In this document: positions 17,677-24,888 of the stretch, piece after piece
How positions within the stretch are numbered: position 1 is the stretch's first letter
Layout: the number at the start of each line of letters is the position of its first letter
Origin: Gelidibacter gilvus
GTDB taxonomy: Bacteria > Bacteroidota > Bacteroidia > Flavobacteriales > Flavobacteriaceae
Assembly: GCF_004115975.1 (NCBI RefSeq)
Contig: NZ_SDDZ01000009.1
Location: forward strand, 62,001 to 126,000
Length of the DNA stretch: 64,000 bases
Direction of reading: 5' to 3'
Made by a program: the position numbers and the translations under genes
Notes under the pieces: model-generated
Told to the model about the DNA's origin: nothing
The model's database searches: none
The model's input: the letters and a program-made list of their open reading frames with translations, nothing else

Positions 17677-17948
17677 CTATAATTTTGAGAACCCTTCAAA
17701 GACGCCCAGGCCAAAAAGGGCAAAATCGTATTTTACAGGATCGTTTTTGTCCAAAGTTCTCAAAGCCTTGTCAAGTTCATCTAAGGCTTTTGCATCATTT
17801 TATTTTCTTTTTAATATTCCTAAAGATCGCGCCACATTCCCTGAATGCACGTCTAACGGGCATGAGAGTTGGGCAGGAGAGAGGGTTTTCCAAACTCCAA
17901 AGTCGACACCGTTATTGTCGTCTCTGACCATCCACCTTAAAAACATAT
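17677..17948 (-). pseudogene. C-terminal fragment of the disrupted DUF2400/TIGR02757 gene, with an in-frame stop
   Basis: On the minus strand this reads FLRWMVRDDNNGVDFG, then LSCPLDVHSGNVARSLGILKRK, a stop (TAA at 17800-17802), then NDAKALDELDKALRTLDKND and PVKYDFALFGLGVFEGF. It matches the last 85 or so residues of the intact paralogue at 20922-21701, where the stop position is a glutamine (CAA to TAA). It lacks the first two-thirds, which lie 4.1 kb away at 22010-22546. The join to that fragment is exactly in frame at the AACATAT repeat. The internal stop shows this half is no longer under selection. Confidence 0.9.
17942..17948. repeat. Left 7-bp direct repeat AACATAT (probable target-site duplication)
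   Basis: AACATAT occurs here and at 22038-22044, at the two edges of the interrupted DUF2400 gene. Keeping one copy restores the reading frame (ATC AAT ATG TTT TTA on the coding strand). This is what a target duplication would look like. Confidence 0.7.
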
Positions 17949-17952
17949 AAAA

Positions 17953-17971
17953 TAGTATAATTAATACGGCA
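17953..17971 (+). repeat. Left terminal inverted repeat of the insertion
   Basis: TAGTATAATTAATACGGCA matches the reverse complement of 22016-22034 at 15 of 19 positions, with the inner TACGGCA identical. It begins 4 bases inside the left AACATAT repeat. Confidence 0.65.
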
Positions 17972-18020
17972 TAATAAAAATAAAAACGACTCTAATTTAA
18001 AAGAATATAAAGTACAATCC

Positions 18021-18968
18021 TTATTCGGTGTTATCTCTGAACGCATCTAATTCATCTTGTGACATACCTTCAAAATAGTCATCATTAATTATTTCCCAAT
18101 CTCCAGGTCTATCGTAATCACTTTCATCTCTGTTTGTGGGATTATAACTAAATCTCCTATATGCACTATTTGCTCGATACCATTGAACTGGGGATTCTAA
18201 ATTAATTGCTTTACAAATTTTGTCTAATGTGTTAAAGGATAATTCTTCAGCAAGAGGGATATTCCTTAAATTCAATTCTTCTTTAACCCAATTTCTCTCA
18301 TGGCTACCATCCGAATGCTCGCTCAGGCTTTTTCCGTACATAAGAAATAATTCAATAGTCCTAAGTTCTTTATTTGAGGCTTTACCCCACATACTATCTG
18401 GACATTCTTTATTTCTTATGTAATCCCAAAAATGCTCAATATCTACCTTATCATTAAATTTCTCATAGTGTGATACAATAAATTTATATTTAGTTAATTT
18501 ACCATGTGTCATACTACTCAATTTATCTTTTGGATTAAATCTAGGAGTTAATTTATACTTTTCTTTATATTTAATAATAATATCATCTACGGAATCTTGA
18601 GTTACTTCTAAGCTAAACGTTTCAATAAAGAAATCTCTTGCAGAATAGTAGTCTTCAAAAGAAGTTAATGAAGGTAATTCTCTTTCTGCAACTAACTCGT
18701 TTATCGTTTTCCTCATCTCGTAATGTGGTATATTCATAGGGTTCAAATAATTCTTAATAAAGAAATCTGACTTATTGTAGAATATTTCTAAAAGCCTTGT
18801 TTCTGAAGTGTTTAATGAACTGAAAATATAGTCGAAAAAATAATCTATACGAGGACTTTCTATACCATGTAGATTATACTCATAATTTGCAATTGCATCT
18901 TCAGTAATAAAATGTTGATGAAGGTGTTTACCTTCTTTAGTTATGGTATGAATATGTTTTTCTTTCAT
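18021..18968 (-). CDS. Unknown 315-residue protein carried by the insertion
   Basis: I do not recognise a family. The protein is soluble, charged and predicted mostly helical. It begins with a His-rich segment (MKEKHIHTITKEGKHLHQHF) and ends with an acidic tail (INDDYFEGMSQDELDAFRD). Aromatic and charged stretches recur (FEDYYSARDFFIETF; KFNDKVDIEHFWDYIRNKECPD). There is no signal peptide, membrane helix, nucleotide-binding loop or obvious helix-turn-helix. It is the leftmost gene of the insertion and reads in the same direction as the PIN-like gene, from which it is separated by a decayed ORF. Lack of any familiar motif, plus this setting, makes it a candidate new component. Its role is unknown. 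Confidence 0.8.
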   Translation of the reverse strand: MKEKHIHTITKEGKHLHQHFITEDAIANYEYNLHGIESPRIDYFFDYIFSSLNTSETRLLEIFYNKSDFFIKNYLNPMNIPHYEMRKTINELVAERELPSLTSFEDYYSARDFFIETFSLEVTQDSVDDIIIKYKEKYKLTPRFNPKDKLSSMTHGKLTKYKFIVSHYEKFNDKVDIEHFWDYIRNKECPDSMWGKASNKELRTIELFLMYGKSLSEHSDGSHERNWVKEELNLRNIPLAEELSFNTLDKICKAINLESPVQWYRANSAYRRFSYNPTNRDESDYDRPGDWEIINDDYFEGMSQDELDAFRDNTE

Positions 18969-18992
18969 TTGATTCTATTAGCTTATTTAAAA

Positions 18993-19258
18993 TTAATCAA
19001 ACTTTATCAATTCACTCTTTTTAATATCAATAAGGTCCAGCTTGCCCCATGATGTGTGACCAATCTTTGTACTAGGTTCTTCGGATTTAAGCTCATCTAC
19101 CAGTTTATTAAAGTATGCTTTATTAGGATGGTTGTCAAAAAAATGCTGTATCTCTTCTGGAATATAAAAATCATTGGTTTCTTATAGCCCTTTTTTTCAT
19201 TGGTGATTTTGTTGTTGACTTTAATAGTTATTCTACTTATAGATTTTATTAAATGGGT
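18993..19258 (-). pseudogene. Frameshifted gene remnant inside the insertion
   Basis: Minus-strand bases 19181 down to 18993 encode 62 codons ending in TAA (EIQHFFDNHPNKAYFNKLVDEL, then SEEPSTKIGHTSWGKLDLID) but have no start codon, being preceded directly by a stop. In the neighbouring frame, bases from about 19258 to 19182 encode RITIKVNNKITNEKKGYKK, which would join well after a single frameshift near 19175-19185. The composition looks like real coding sequence. It is probably the tail of a lost gene of unknown family, lying between the PIN-like and 315-residue genes. Confidence 0.5.
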
Positions 19259-20778
19259 TAGGTTTTAAAAAATCTGGTGGCATTTTTATTATTACTTTTA
19301 AACATTTTCCTAAAGAATTTTGTAATTTTTGTGATGATATTTTTACTTTCTTCCTCCATTGGATAAATATATAATTGAAACCACCCATTTACTCTTTTGA
19401 TGGTGACCTCAATCGTATCTAATGTCCATTTTCTACCTTCCCACTCATAATCATTCATCTCACCAGTTTTATAACGTTCTTTACCGTTATCGTCTACACC
19501 AAAGTGATTAACGAACATCTTTAAAACATTTTCAATCTCCTTATATGCGATATAATATATTCTAGACGGATGTTCTTTTGTCAATAGGTAGAATGTTCCA
19601 TTTGATGACGATGTACAGATTCTAACTTTATTGAAAAAGTTAAAAAAATAGTGGTTAGAAAACCCTACAAAACTGAAAGGTTCTCCTTTTTCATCGTACT
19701 CGTTTCCGAATTTATAATAACCTTTTCCTTTTTTTATGACATCAATTAGGTTTGAAAGGTGTTCATCAAAACTATGGATATCTAAAAAATCATTGTAGTA
19801 TTCAGTGAACTCATCTGGAGTCATTACACATGTCTCTACACCAAATTTCTTATAGATTGCTTTAGACTTATCTATATTTTTTTTATCACTGGTTATATAA
19901 AAATCACATCTTGAGGCAAATGCAGAATGAAAAGCGTCATCTGTAGTGTTTCTAAATGTTTGTTTATTCTTATTATCAACTTTAACTTTATCTTGTTTAT
20001 ACCCATGCATATCGAGCAAAATGTATTCATTTGATAACTCATTAAACCAATCAGGAGTATTTTTAGAGCTAACCAAATCGCTATTTGTTTCAAATGGATT
20101 TGTGCCTAATTTTTGGTATGCATCGCCTATAACATCATAAGGATTTTTACCCTGACTAAAATGACTACTATTTACACCAATTTTCTGAACTGCTTCTCGA
20201 AGACCTTTATAATCTTCAGTATCATTTAATCTGTTGTACATGTTCCCAAAGGTTTTAAACCAACCTTCAAAGGTTAAATTGTCTTTTAAATCAGGAAACA
20301 TTTTTTCCATTTCCTTGGTAATTTCAGGGTTTTTAAAAGCTTCTTTAAATGTATTGTCTAACGGAATTGATTTCAATAGCCCTTTAAGTAAAGTTATAAG
20401 TGGTGCTATAACCTCATCGTCATCGTCAATATCAAAAGGAGCAAATAATTTGTCAATACTGAAATCCCTAAATAAATCTTGAGAATCAATTCTTTCTTCA
20501 TACAATTCAATTGGATTCATAAACCCTAATTGAATATTGCCTTTTCCATCATTGAAAAAACAATTATTATCTGTAATAGAAGTAATATATTCTAAATCCT
20601 TCTGAATTCGCTCTTTCTGCACCTCGCTTTCAGAATGACTAGCAAAGATATCTCCAATATGAGATGTCGAATAAGGGACTAAAAATTTTTCTTTAAATTC
20701 TAAAATGGATTTAAGTTCTTGGAGATTTCCTTGTTTGATAGAAGATATAATATTCCAATCTAAATAAACTTTAATCAT
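19258..20778 (-). CDS. Large PIN-like (putative ribonuclease) protein carried by the insertion
   Basis: The 506-residue protein shows a PIN-domain pattern split by a long insert. The first strand and acid are at the N-terminus (IKVYLDWNIISS, Asp7). The second half is at about residues 278-325: TTDDAFHSAFASRCDFYITSDK (Asp280/281, Asp292, Asp298), then a KxxxxYKKFGVETCVMTPDEF segment, which is the usual last strand and helix of PIN proteins. PIN domains are metal-dependent RNases, often toxins. About 240 residues between the halves are helical and have no recognised match. A further domain (350-506) is rich in aromatics and ends in a basic tail (KITKFFRKMFKSNNKNATRF). No antitoxin-like small gene is directly attached. 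PIN assignment is by motif pattern only. Confidence 0.7.
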   Translation of the reverse strand: MIKVYLDWNIISSIKQGNLQELKSILEFKEKFLVPYSTSHIGDIFASHSESEVQKERIQKDLEYITSITDNNCFFNDGKGNIQLGFMNPIELYEERIDSQDLFRDFSIDKLFAPFDIDDDDEVIAPLITLLKGLLKSIPLDNTFKEAFKNPEITKEMEKMFPDLKDNLTFEGWFKTFGNMYNRLNDTEDYKGLREAVQKIGVNSSHFSQGKNPYDVIGDAYQKLGTNPFETNSDLVSSKNTPDWFNELSNEYILLDMHGYKQDKVKVDNKNKQTFRNTTDDAFHSAFASRCDFYITSDKKNIDKSKAIYKKFGVETCVMTPDEFTEYYNDFLDIHSFDEHLSNLIDVIKKGKGYYKFGNEYDEKGEPFSFVGFSNHYFFNFFNKVRICTSSSNGTFYLLTKEHPSRIYYIAYKEIENVLKMFVNHFGVDDNGKERYKTGEMNDYEWEGRKWTLDTIEVTIKRVNGWFQLYIYPMEEESKNIITKITKFFRKMFKSNNKNATRFFKT

Positions 20779-20921
20779 TCTAATGTTTTGATATTATTGG
20801 TTGAACCATGATTTTTCCTAAATTAGCAGAAAATTCAAAAGTAAAAGAATTTAAATCTAAAAAATTTTGACTAGATTGAATGAAGGACAGATTCAAAATC
20901 GAAAAAAATTAATTTATAATT

Positions 20922-21701
20922 TTAAAATTTCTCATTCACTCCTAAACTGAATAATGCAAAATCGTATTTCACTGGGTCATTTGGGTCTAAACGTCTTAAC
21001 TCTCTGTCAAGCTCGGTTAAAGCTTTAGCATCGTTTTGGTTACGTTTTAACAAACCCAACTTTCTGGCAACATTACCAGAATGTACATCTAACGGACAAG
21101 ATAAAACCGAAGGTGAAATAGAATTCCAAATGCCAAAATCAACACCAGCGTTATCAGTGCGTATTAACCACCTCAACATCATATTTAGTCTTTTGCATGC
21201 TGAACCTTTATTTGGGTCACCTATGTGCTTTTGTGTTCTTTTTAGGTGGTCTAACGAAAAGAATACTTTTTTGAATTTATGTATAGCTGGTTGAATGCTA
21301 GTTTGGTTATGGTTATTTACAAAGATGGTTTCCATACCACCATGGTGCAAATAAATATTTTTCAAAGCTTTAATAAAATATATAAAGTCTTCAGAATTGA
21401 ATGTTCGGTGAACAAATCCATGTAGTTTACTGAGGTTAGATTCTGTATGATTCATTACAAAATCGTATGGTGAGTTACCTAGTAACTGCATCATTTTATC
21501 TGCGTTCGTAATAATCATTTTACGATTGCCCCAAGCGATGGTTGCAGTTAAAAATGATGAAATCTCAATGTCTTCCTTTAACTGGTAGCGATGAGGTATT
21601 TGTATAGGGTCGCTCTCGATAAATATCGGGTTATTGTATTCTTTTACCTTGGAGTCTAAGAATTCTTTTAGTACGGAATTATTCAAAATTGTGAATTTCA
21701 T
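20922..21701 (-). CDS. Intact DUF2400/TIGR02757 family protein (replacement copy)
   Basis: This is a full-length member of the family whose resident copy is broken on either side. I chose the ATG at 21701 (MKFTILNN, 259 residues); the frame is open to 21722. Landmarks are FIESDPIQIPHRY, TATIAWGNRKMIITNA and GFVHRTFNSEDF. The C-terminal block LSCPLDVHSGNVARKLGLLKR ends with DPVKYDFALFSLGV. The family is uncharacterised; the DxHxxxxAR-like block recalls helix-hairpin-helix DNA glycosylases, but that link is inference. By eye it is roughly 60-70 percent identical to the broken copy, so it is a diverged version and not a recent duplicate. It is likely the functional gene now. Confidence 0.9.
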   Translation of the reverse strand: MKFTILNNSVLKEFLDSKVKEYNNPIFIESDPIQIPHRYQLKEDIEISSFLTATIAWGNRKMIITNADKMMQLLGNSPYDFVMNHTESNLSKLHGFVHRTFNSEDFIYFIKALKNIYLHHGGMETIFVNNHNQTSIQPAIHKFKKVFFSLDHLKRTQKHIGDPNKGSACKRLNMMLRWLIRTDNAGVDFGIWNSISPSVLSCPLDVHSGNVARKLGLLKRNQNDAKALTELDRELRRLDPNDPVKYDFALFSLGVNEKF

Positions 21702-21743
21702 TATTATATTTAAAAGTATCAATTTAATAACAAGTAACCATAG

Positions 21744-21965
21744 ATGAGTAAAAGAAAAGGGTCTTCCTCCGAAGAATCAGGGATTATGGGTTGCCTAATA
21801 ATTCCTATTATTTCTATAGCAGCTATATTTTTATTCTATATTATAATAATTTACTTTGGTTCCTCATTGTTAGGCAATATTCTTGAGTTATTCCCGTGGT
21901 ATATTTGGATTATAATTGGTATTTCTCTTTTATACCTTTTTCATGAATGGGCAAATAGAAGATGA
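21744..21965 (+). CDS. Small two-helix membrane protein carried by the insertion (73 residues)
   Basis: A short charged N-terminus (MSKRKGSSSEESG) is followed by two hydrophobic helices (about residues 16-38 and 46-66) and a short basic end (HEWANRR). It is divergent from the replacement DUF2400 gene across about 40 bases and is the only rightward gene of the insertion. I recognise no family. Small membrane proteins do occur in defence and toxin modules, but nothing here proves such a role. Confidence 0.6.
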   Translation: MSKRKGSSSEESGIMGCLIIPIISIAAIFLFYIIIIYFGSSLLGNILELFPWYIWIIIGISLLYLFHEWANRR

Positions 21966-22015
21966 TATATTTACGAAGATTACAAAAGGTTTATTATTGA
22001 TATATTATATTAATC

Positions 22016-22034
22016 TGCCGTATATATTGAACTA
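22016..22034 (-). repeat. Right terminal inverted repeat of the insertion
   Basis: On the minus strand this reads TAGTTCAATATATACGGCA and matches the left end (17953-17971) at 15 of 19 positions. It lies 3 bases inside the right AACATAT repeat and overlaps the end of the truncated DUF2400 reading frame. Confidence 0.65.
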
Positions 22035-22037
22035 ATC

Positions 22038-22044
22038 AACATAT
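22038..22044. repeat. Right 7-bp direct repeat AACATAT
   Basis: It is identical to 17942-17948 and marks the other edge of the insertion. Confidence 0.7.
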
Positions 22045-22744
22045 TGATGCGTTTGGCTGCTGAATTTTTTAAAGGATCACTCACATGTTTTTGGGTTCGT
22101 GGCAGATGTTCAATCTCAAAGAAATCCTTTTTAAATTGGTGAATGGCGTTTTGGGTCGAAAAATTTTCTGAATGTTTAGAAAAAACAGCTTCCAGTCCGC
22201 AATGGTTTTTATAAATATGGTTTAAGCTCTTTATAAATTGAATAAAGTCGTCTTCGTTGAAGGTTCTATGGACAAAGGGCCGTAGTTTTTCCAAGTCATC
22301 TGTGGTGTGGTTTTTCACAAAATCAAAAGGAGAATGATCCAAAAGTACCATCATCTTATTAGCGTTGGTGATGATGCTTTTCCGGTTTCCCCAAGAAATG
22401 GTTGCTGTTAAAAATCCTGCAATTTCAATGTCTTTCTTTATGGAGAATTGGTGTGGAATTTGGATTGGATCACTTTCAATAAATCGTGGGTGGTTATACT
22501 CTGCGACTTTGGCGTCTAAAAATTCTTTCAGCTCTTGTTTTTTCAATGGTGATATGTTATAACTTGTATTACGTGTGATTACTCAGCAATTTCCCTGCCA
22601 CATCCTTATTAAAGAAGAATCAATTTTTTGTAGGCCACTTCTCAATTTAACGCTATCCAATTTATTTTAAACTCATAACAAATTTCTATTTTAAGAGTCA
22701 TTTTAATTGGGTAAATTAGACCATCTCATTAAAATTAGATACAC

Positions 22745-22888
22745 ATGAAATCTATTATAAAATTTGGTTTAAAATCTGCAATTGCACTTTTTGCCATTGG
22801 CATTGGGACCAAACTGGGCAAGGATGCCATAAATGATTTAAAACAATTTCAAATCGACCGTAAAAACACAAAAGATGGAAAATACTGA
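22745..22888 (+). CDS. Small 47-residue protein with a hydrophobic N-terminal helix
   Basis: The ORF starts at ATG 22745 (MKSIIKFGLKSAIALFAIG) and ends with TGA at 22886-22888. The first 25 residues form one hydrophobic helix with Gly residues. The rest (KDAINDLKQFQIDRKNTKDG) is polar. Its end overlaps the next small ORF by 14 bases, a sign of translational coupling. No family is recognised. Confidence 0.5.
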   Translation: MKSIIKFGLKSAIALFAIGIGTKLGKDAINDLKQFQIDRKNTKDGKY

Positions 22889-23048
22889 TGATATTCTTGA
22901 CTCAACCTTAAATGTTGTTAGCAACTCAATAACAAATTTTGACAACGTTTTGGGTCATGTTCCCCTTTATAAAAGTGGCCATAATATTGGTGCTGCCATT
23001 AGTAAGTTAATTGATTCAATTGTTGATGTTATTCCGGATTTTAGGTAA
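22875..23048 (+). CDS. Small 57-residue protein overlapping the previous ORF
   Basis: The ORF starts at ATG 22875 (MENTDDILDSTLNVVSNS) inside the preceding small gene and ends with TAA at 23046-23048, five bases before the convergent ABC ATPase gene. The product is acidic, helical and weakly hydrophobic (HNIGAAISKLIDSIVDVIPDF). The coupled pair is probably one transcription unit. The function is unknown. Confidence 0.5.
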   Translation: MENTDDILDSTLNVVSNSITNFDNVLGHVPLYKSGHNIGAAISKLIDSIVDVIPDFR

Positions 23049-23053
23049 ATCAA

Positions 23054-23719
23054 TTAAACGATTTTTCCATCCACCATCACCAATTTCCGATCGGCCATAT
23101 CTGCCAACTCTTCGTTGTGGGTTACAATCACGAAGGTTTGACCAAATTCATCTCGTAATTTAAAGAAGAGATTGTGCAGGTTTTCTGCGCTTTCACTATC
23201 TAAATTACCTGAAGGTTCATCGGCAAAAATCAGTTCAGGGTTGTTGATCAATGCTCTTGCAACTGCTACACGTTGTTGTTCTCCACCTGACAATTCATTA
23301 GGTTTATGATGGTATCTATGGTTTAATCCTAAAAAGTCCAATAGCTCTTTAGCTCGTTTTTCAGCTTCTTGTTTGGAAGTATTTTTTATAAAGGCAGGAA
23401 GGCATACATTTTCCAATGCCGTAAACTCTGGCAGTAATTGATGAAATTGGAAGATGAAACCAATATGCTCATTTCTAAACTTTGCGAGGTGTTTATCCGT
23501 TAAACTGATAATATCAACATCATTGATATGAAGTGTGCTTTGTTCTTTGGATGACGCTCTATCCAAAGTGCCCAAAATATGTAGCAAAGTGGTTTTTCCT
23601 GCTCCTGAGGCACCTACGATGGATACAATTTCTCCTTTTTGAATGTTAAGATCGACACCTTTAAGAACGTGCAGATCACCGTAATATTTATGGATATTGG
23701 TTGCTTTTATCATAGACAA
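23054..23719 (-). CDS. LolD/MacB-type ABC transporter ATP-binding protein
   Basis: The 221-residue ATPase has Walker [10 protein letters not shown] near residue 38, Q loop [18 protein letters not shown], signature [15 protein letters not shown], Walker [16 protein letters not shown] and the H-loop histidine in VIVTHNEE. The Q-loop region and NLDSES block place it in the LolD/MacB/FtsE-like group, which works with a membrane partner to extract lipoproteins or export substrates. No permease gene is adjacent, so the partner is encoded elsewhere. LolD is the most likely role in Bacteroidota, but the sequence alone does not decide it. Confidence 0.9.
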   Translation of the reverse strand: MSMIKATNIHKYYGDLHVLKGVDLNIQKGEIVSIVGASGAGKTTLLHILGTLDRASSKEQSTLHINDVDIISLTDKHLAKFRNEHIGFIFQFHQLLPEFTALENVCLPAFIKNTSKQEAEKRAKELLDFLGLNHRYHHKPNELSGGEQQRVAVARALINNPELIFADEPSGNLDSESAENLHNLFFKLRDEFGQTFVIVTHNEELADMADRKLVMVDGKIV

Positions 23720-23927
23720 ATAATTGCAAGCAAGTTAGCATATTGTTTGCTTTTGCACAATTATGAATAGAAATTATTCTGGAAGGAATTCGGATTTGGA
23801 AATATAAGTAAGCGATCTTTTGGCGATGAAATCATGGTGGCATCATCTTATCAAAAGTTATTACGGATTTAAAGATTTTAATTTTCACTTAAATCCTTTA
23901 CTTTTAACATAACATAAATTAGAAACA

Positions 23928-24524
23928 ATGGCATACCAGCATTTTGAAGAGTATAATCTTAAGGTTACAGAAGATGTTAAAGAAAGATACAAAAGCATTA
24001 TTGAAGATCTTGGTGAAGATGTCACCAGAGAAGGGCTTTTGAAAACCCCAGAACGTGCCTCAAAGGCGATGCAGTTTTTGACCCAAGGCTATAATCAGGA
24101 CGCTGCGGAGATTTTAAAAAGTGCTATGTTTAAGGAGTCTTACAACGAAATGGTCATTGTCAAGGACATTGAAGTGTATTCCCTTTGTGAACATCACATT
24201 CTTCCTTTTTTCGGAAAAGCGCATATTGCTTATATCCCGAATGGACAGATTGTCGGGTTGAGTAAATTGCCGAGAATTGTGGATGTGTTTGCAAGACGCT
24301 TACAAGTTCAGGAACGTTTAACTCAACAAATTTTGGACTGTATTAATGACACACTCGAGCCTCAGGGCGTTGCCGTTGTTATTGAAGCTTCACATATGTG
24401 TATGATGATGCGTGGGGTTCAAAAACAAAACTCCGTAACCACGACTTCAGGGTTTAGAGGTCAATTTGAAAAAATTGAAACACGTAATGAGTTTTTAAAA
24501 CTGATCAGTAATAAATTCTCTTGA
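23928..24524 (+). CDS. folE: GTP cyclohydrolase I
   Basis: FolE converts GTP to dihydroneopterin triphosphate, the first step of folate (and queuosine-type) biosynthesis, as a cytosolic decamer. The 198 residues carry the zinc and active-site motifs: [21 protein letters not shown] (Cys and His ligands near residues 88-91), [23 protein letters not shown], and the C-terminal [12 protein letters not shown] with the second cysteine ligand. The length is normal. It is followed by a small membrane protein gene about 50 bases downstream and ends before a shared terminator. Confidence 0.97.
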   Translation: MAYQHFEEYNLKVTEDVKERYKSIIEDLGEDVTREGLLKTPERASKAMQFLTQGYNQDAAEILKSAMFKESYNEMVIVKDIEVYSLCEHHILPFFGKAHIAYIPNGQIVGLSKLPRIVDVFARRLQVQERLTQQILDCINDTLEPQGVAVVIEASHMCMMMRGVQKQNSVTTTSGFRGQFEKIETRNEFLKLISNKFS

Positions 24525-24575
24525 GTGTTTTTGGTATATTTTTTGTTATAAATAAATTGAATTAATATTTATACG

Positions 24576-24848
24576 ATGACATTAGATAATCTAAGCAAAA
24601 ATAAAAAACTCGTTCTAGGGATCATTTTGGATTTCATTGGAATGATAACTTTTATTGATATTATTTGGGCGCCCATATCTGCGCTGTTGATGACAAAGAT
24701 GTATGCGGGAAGAAAGGGTAAAGTTGCTGGTATATTTTCATTTATTGAAGAAATTCTACCAGGCTTTGACATTATTCCCTCCTTTACCATTATGTGGTTT
24801 TACACCTATGTGTTCAGTAAAAAGCCTAAAGTTATAGAAGTGAGATAA
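24576..24848 (+). CDS. Small membrane protein (90 residues)
   Basis: Two to three hydrophobic segments are visible (about residues 12-42 and 65-80), with a short basic loop AGRKGKVAG between them. The sequence IFSFIEEILPGFDIIPSFTIMW is distinctive and looks conserved, but I cannot name a family. The gene follows folE on the same strand and ends at the bidirectional terminator shared with the TonB receptor gene. Confidence 0.7.
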   Translation: MTLDNLSKNKKLVLGIILDFIGMITFIDIIWAPISALLMTKMYAGRKGKVAGIFSFIEEILPGFDIIPSFTIMWFYTYVFSKKPKVIEVR

Positions 24849-24850
24849 AA

Positions 24851-24883
24851 AAAAATCCCTTTCAGCGTTTGAAAGGGATTTTT
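24851..24883. terminator. Bidirectional terminator between the small membrane protein and TonB receptor genes
   Basis: Arms AAAAATCCCTTTCA (24851-24864) and TGAAAGGGATTTTT (24870-24883) pair perfectly over 14 bases, with flanking A and T runs, between two convergent genes. Confidence 0.92.
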
Positions 24884-24888
24884 CATTT

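Larger units (their letters stand above)
17949..22037. mobile_element. About 4.1-kb insertion in a DUF2400 gene, with terminal inverted repeats and a replacement copy of the gene
   Basis: The insertion splits one gene into fragments 17677-17948 and 22010-22546. It is bounded by AACATAT direct repeats and by imperfect 19-bp inverted repeats. Inside are, on the minus strand, an intact diverged DUF2400 gene, a PIN-like 506-residue gene, a broken remnant and a 315-residue gene, plus a rightward 73-residue membrane protein gene. No transposase, integrase or resolvase is recognisable, so movement may depend on a protein supplied elsewhere or on an unrecognised protein here. The cargo pattern (nuclease-like protein, unknown partner, replacement of the damaged host gene) fits a small defence or addiction island. 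That function is inference. Confidence 0.75.
22010..22546 (-). pseudogene. N-terminal fragment of the disrupted DUF2400/TIGR02757 gene
   Basis: The fragment starts normally (MKKQELKEFLDAKVAEYNHP) and carries the family blocks FIESDPIQIPHQF, TATISWGNRKSIITNA and FVHRTFNEDDF. It runs out of homology after AAKRINM, where the inserted DNA adds LISSIYTAD and a stop. The missing C-terminal third lies at 17677-17948. It keeps its own start and may still be transcribed, but lacks the conserved LDVHSGN block, so it is presumably inactive. Confidence 0.9.

Noticed and set aside
20922-21701. Two DUF2400 copies as a simple recent tandem duplication
   Set aside because: The intact copy differs from the broken one throughout, and the broken gene is physically split around it, which duplication alone does not produce.
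17949-22037. Island as an ordinary insertion sequence or integrative conjugative element
   Set aside because: No DDE/DEDD transposase, tyrosine or serine recombinase, relaxase or conjugation gene is recognisable inside it.
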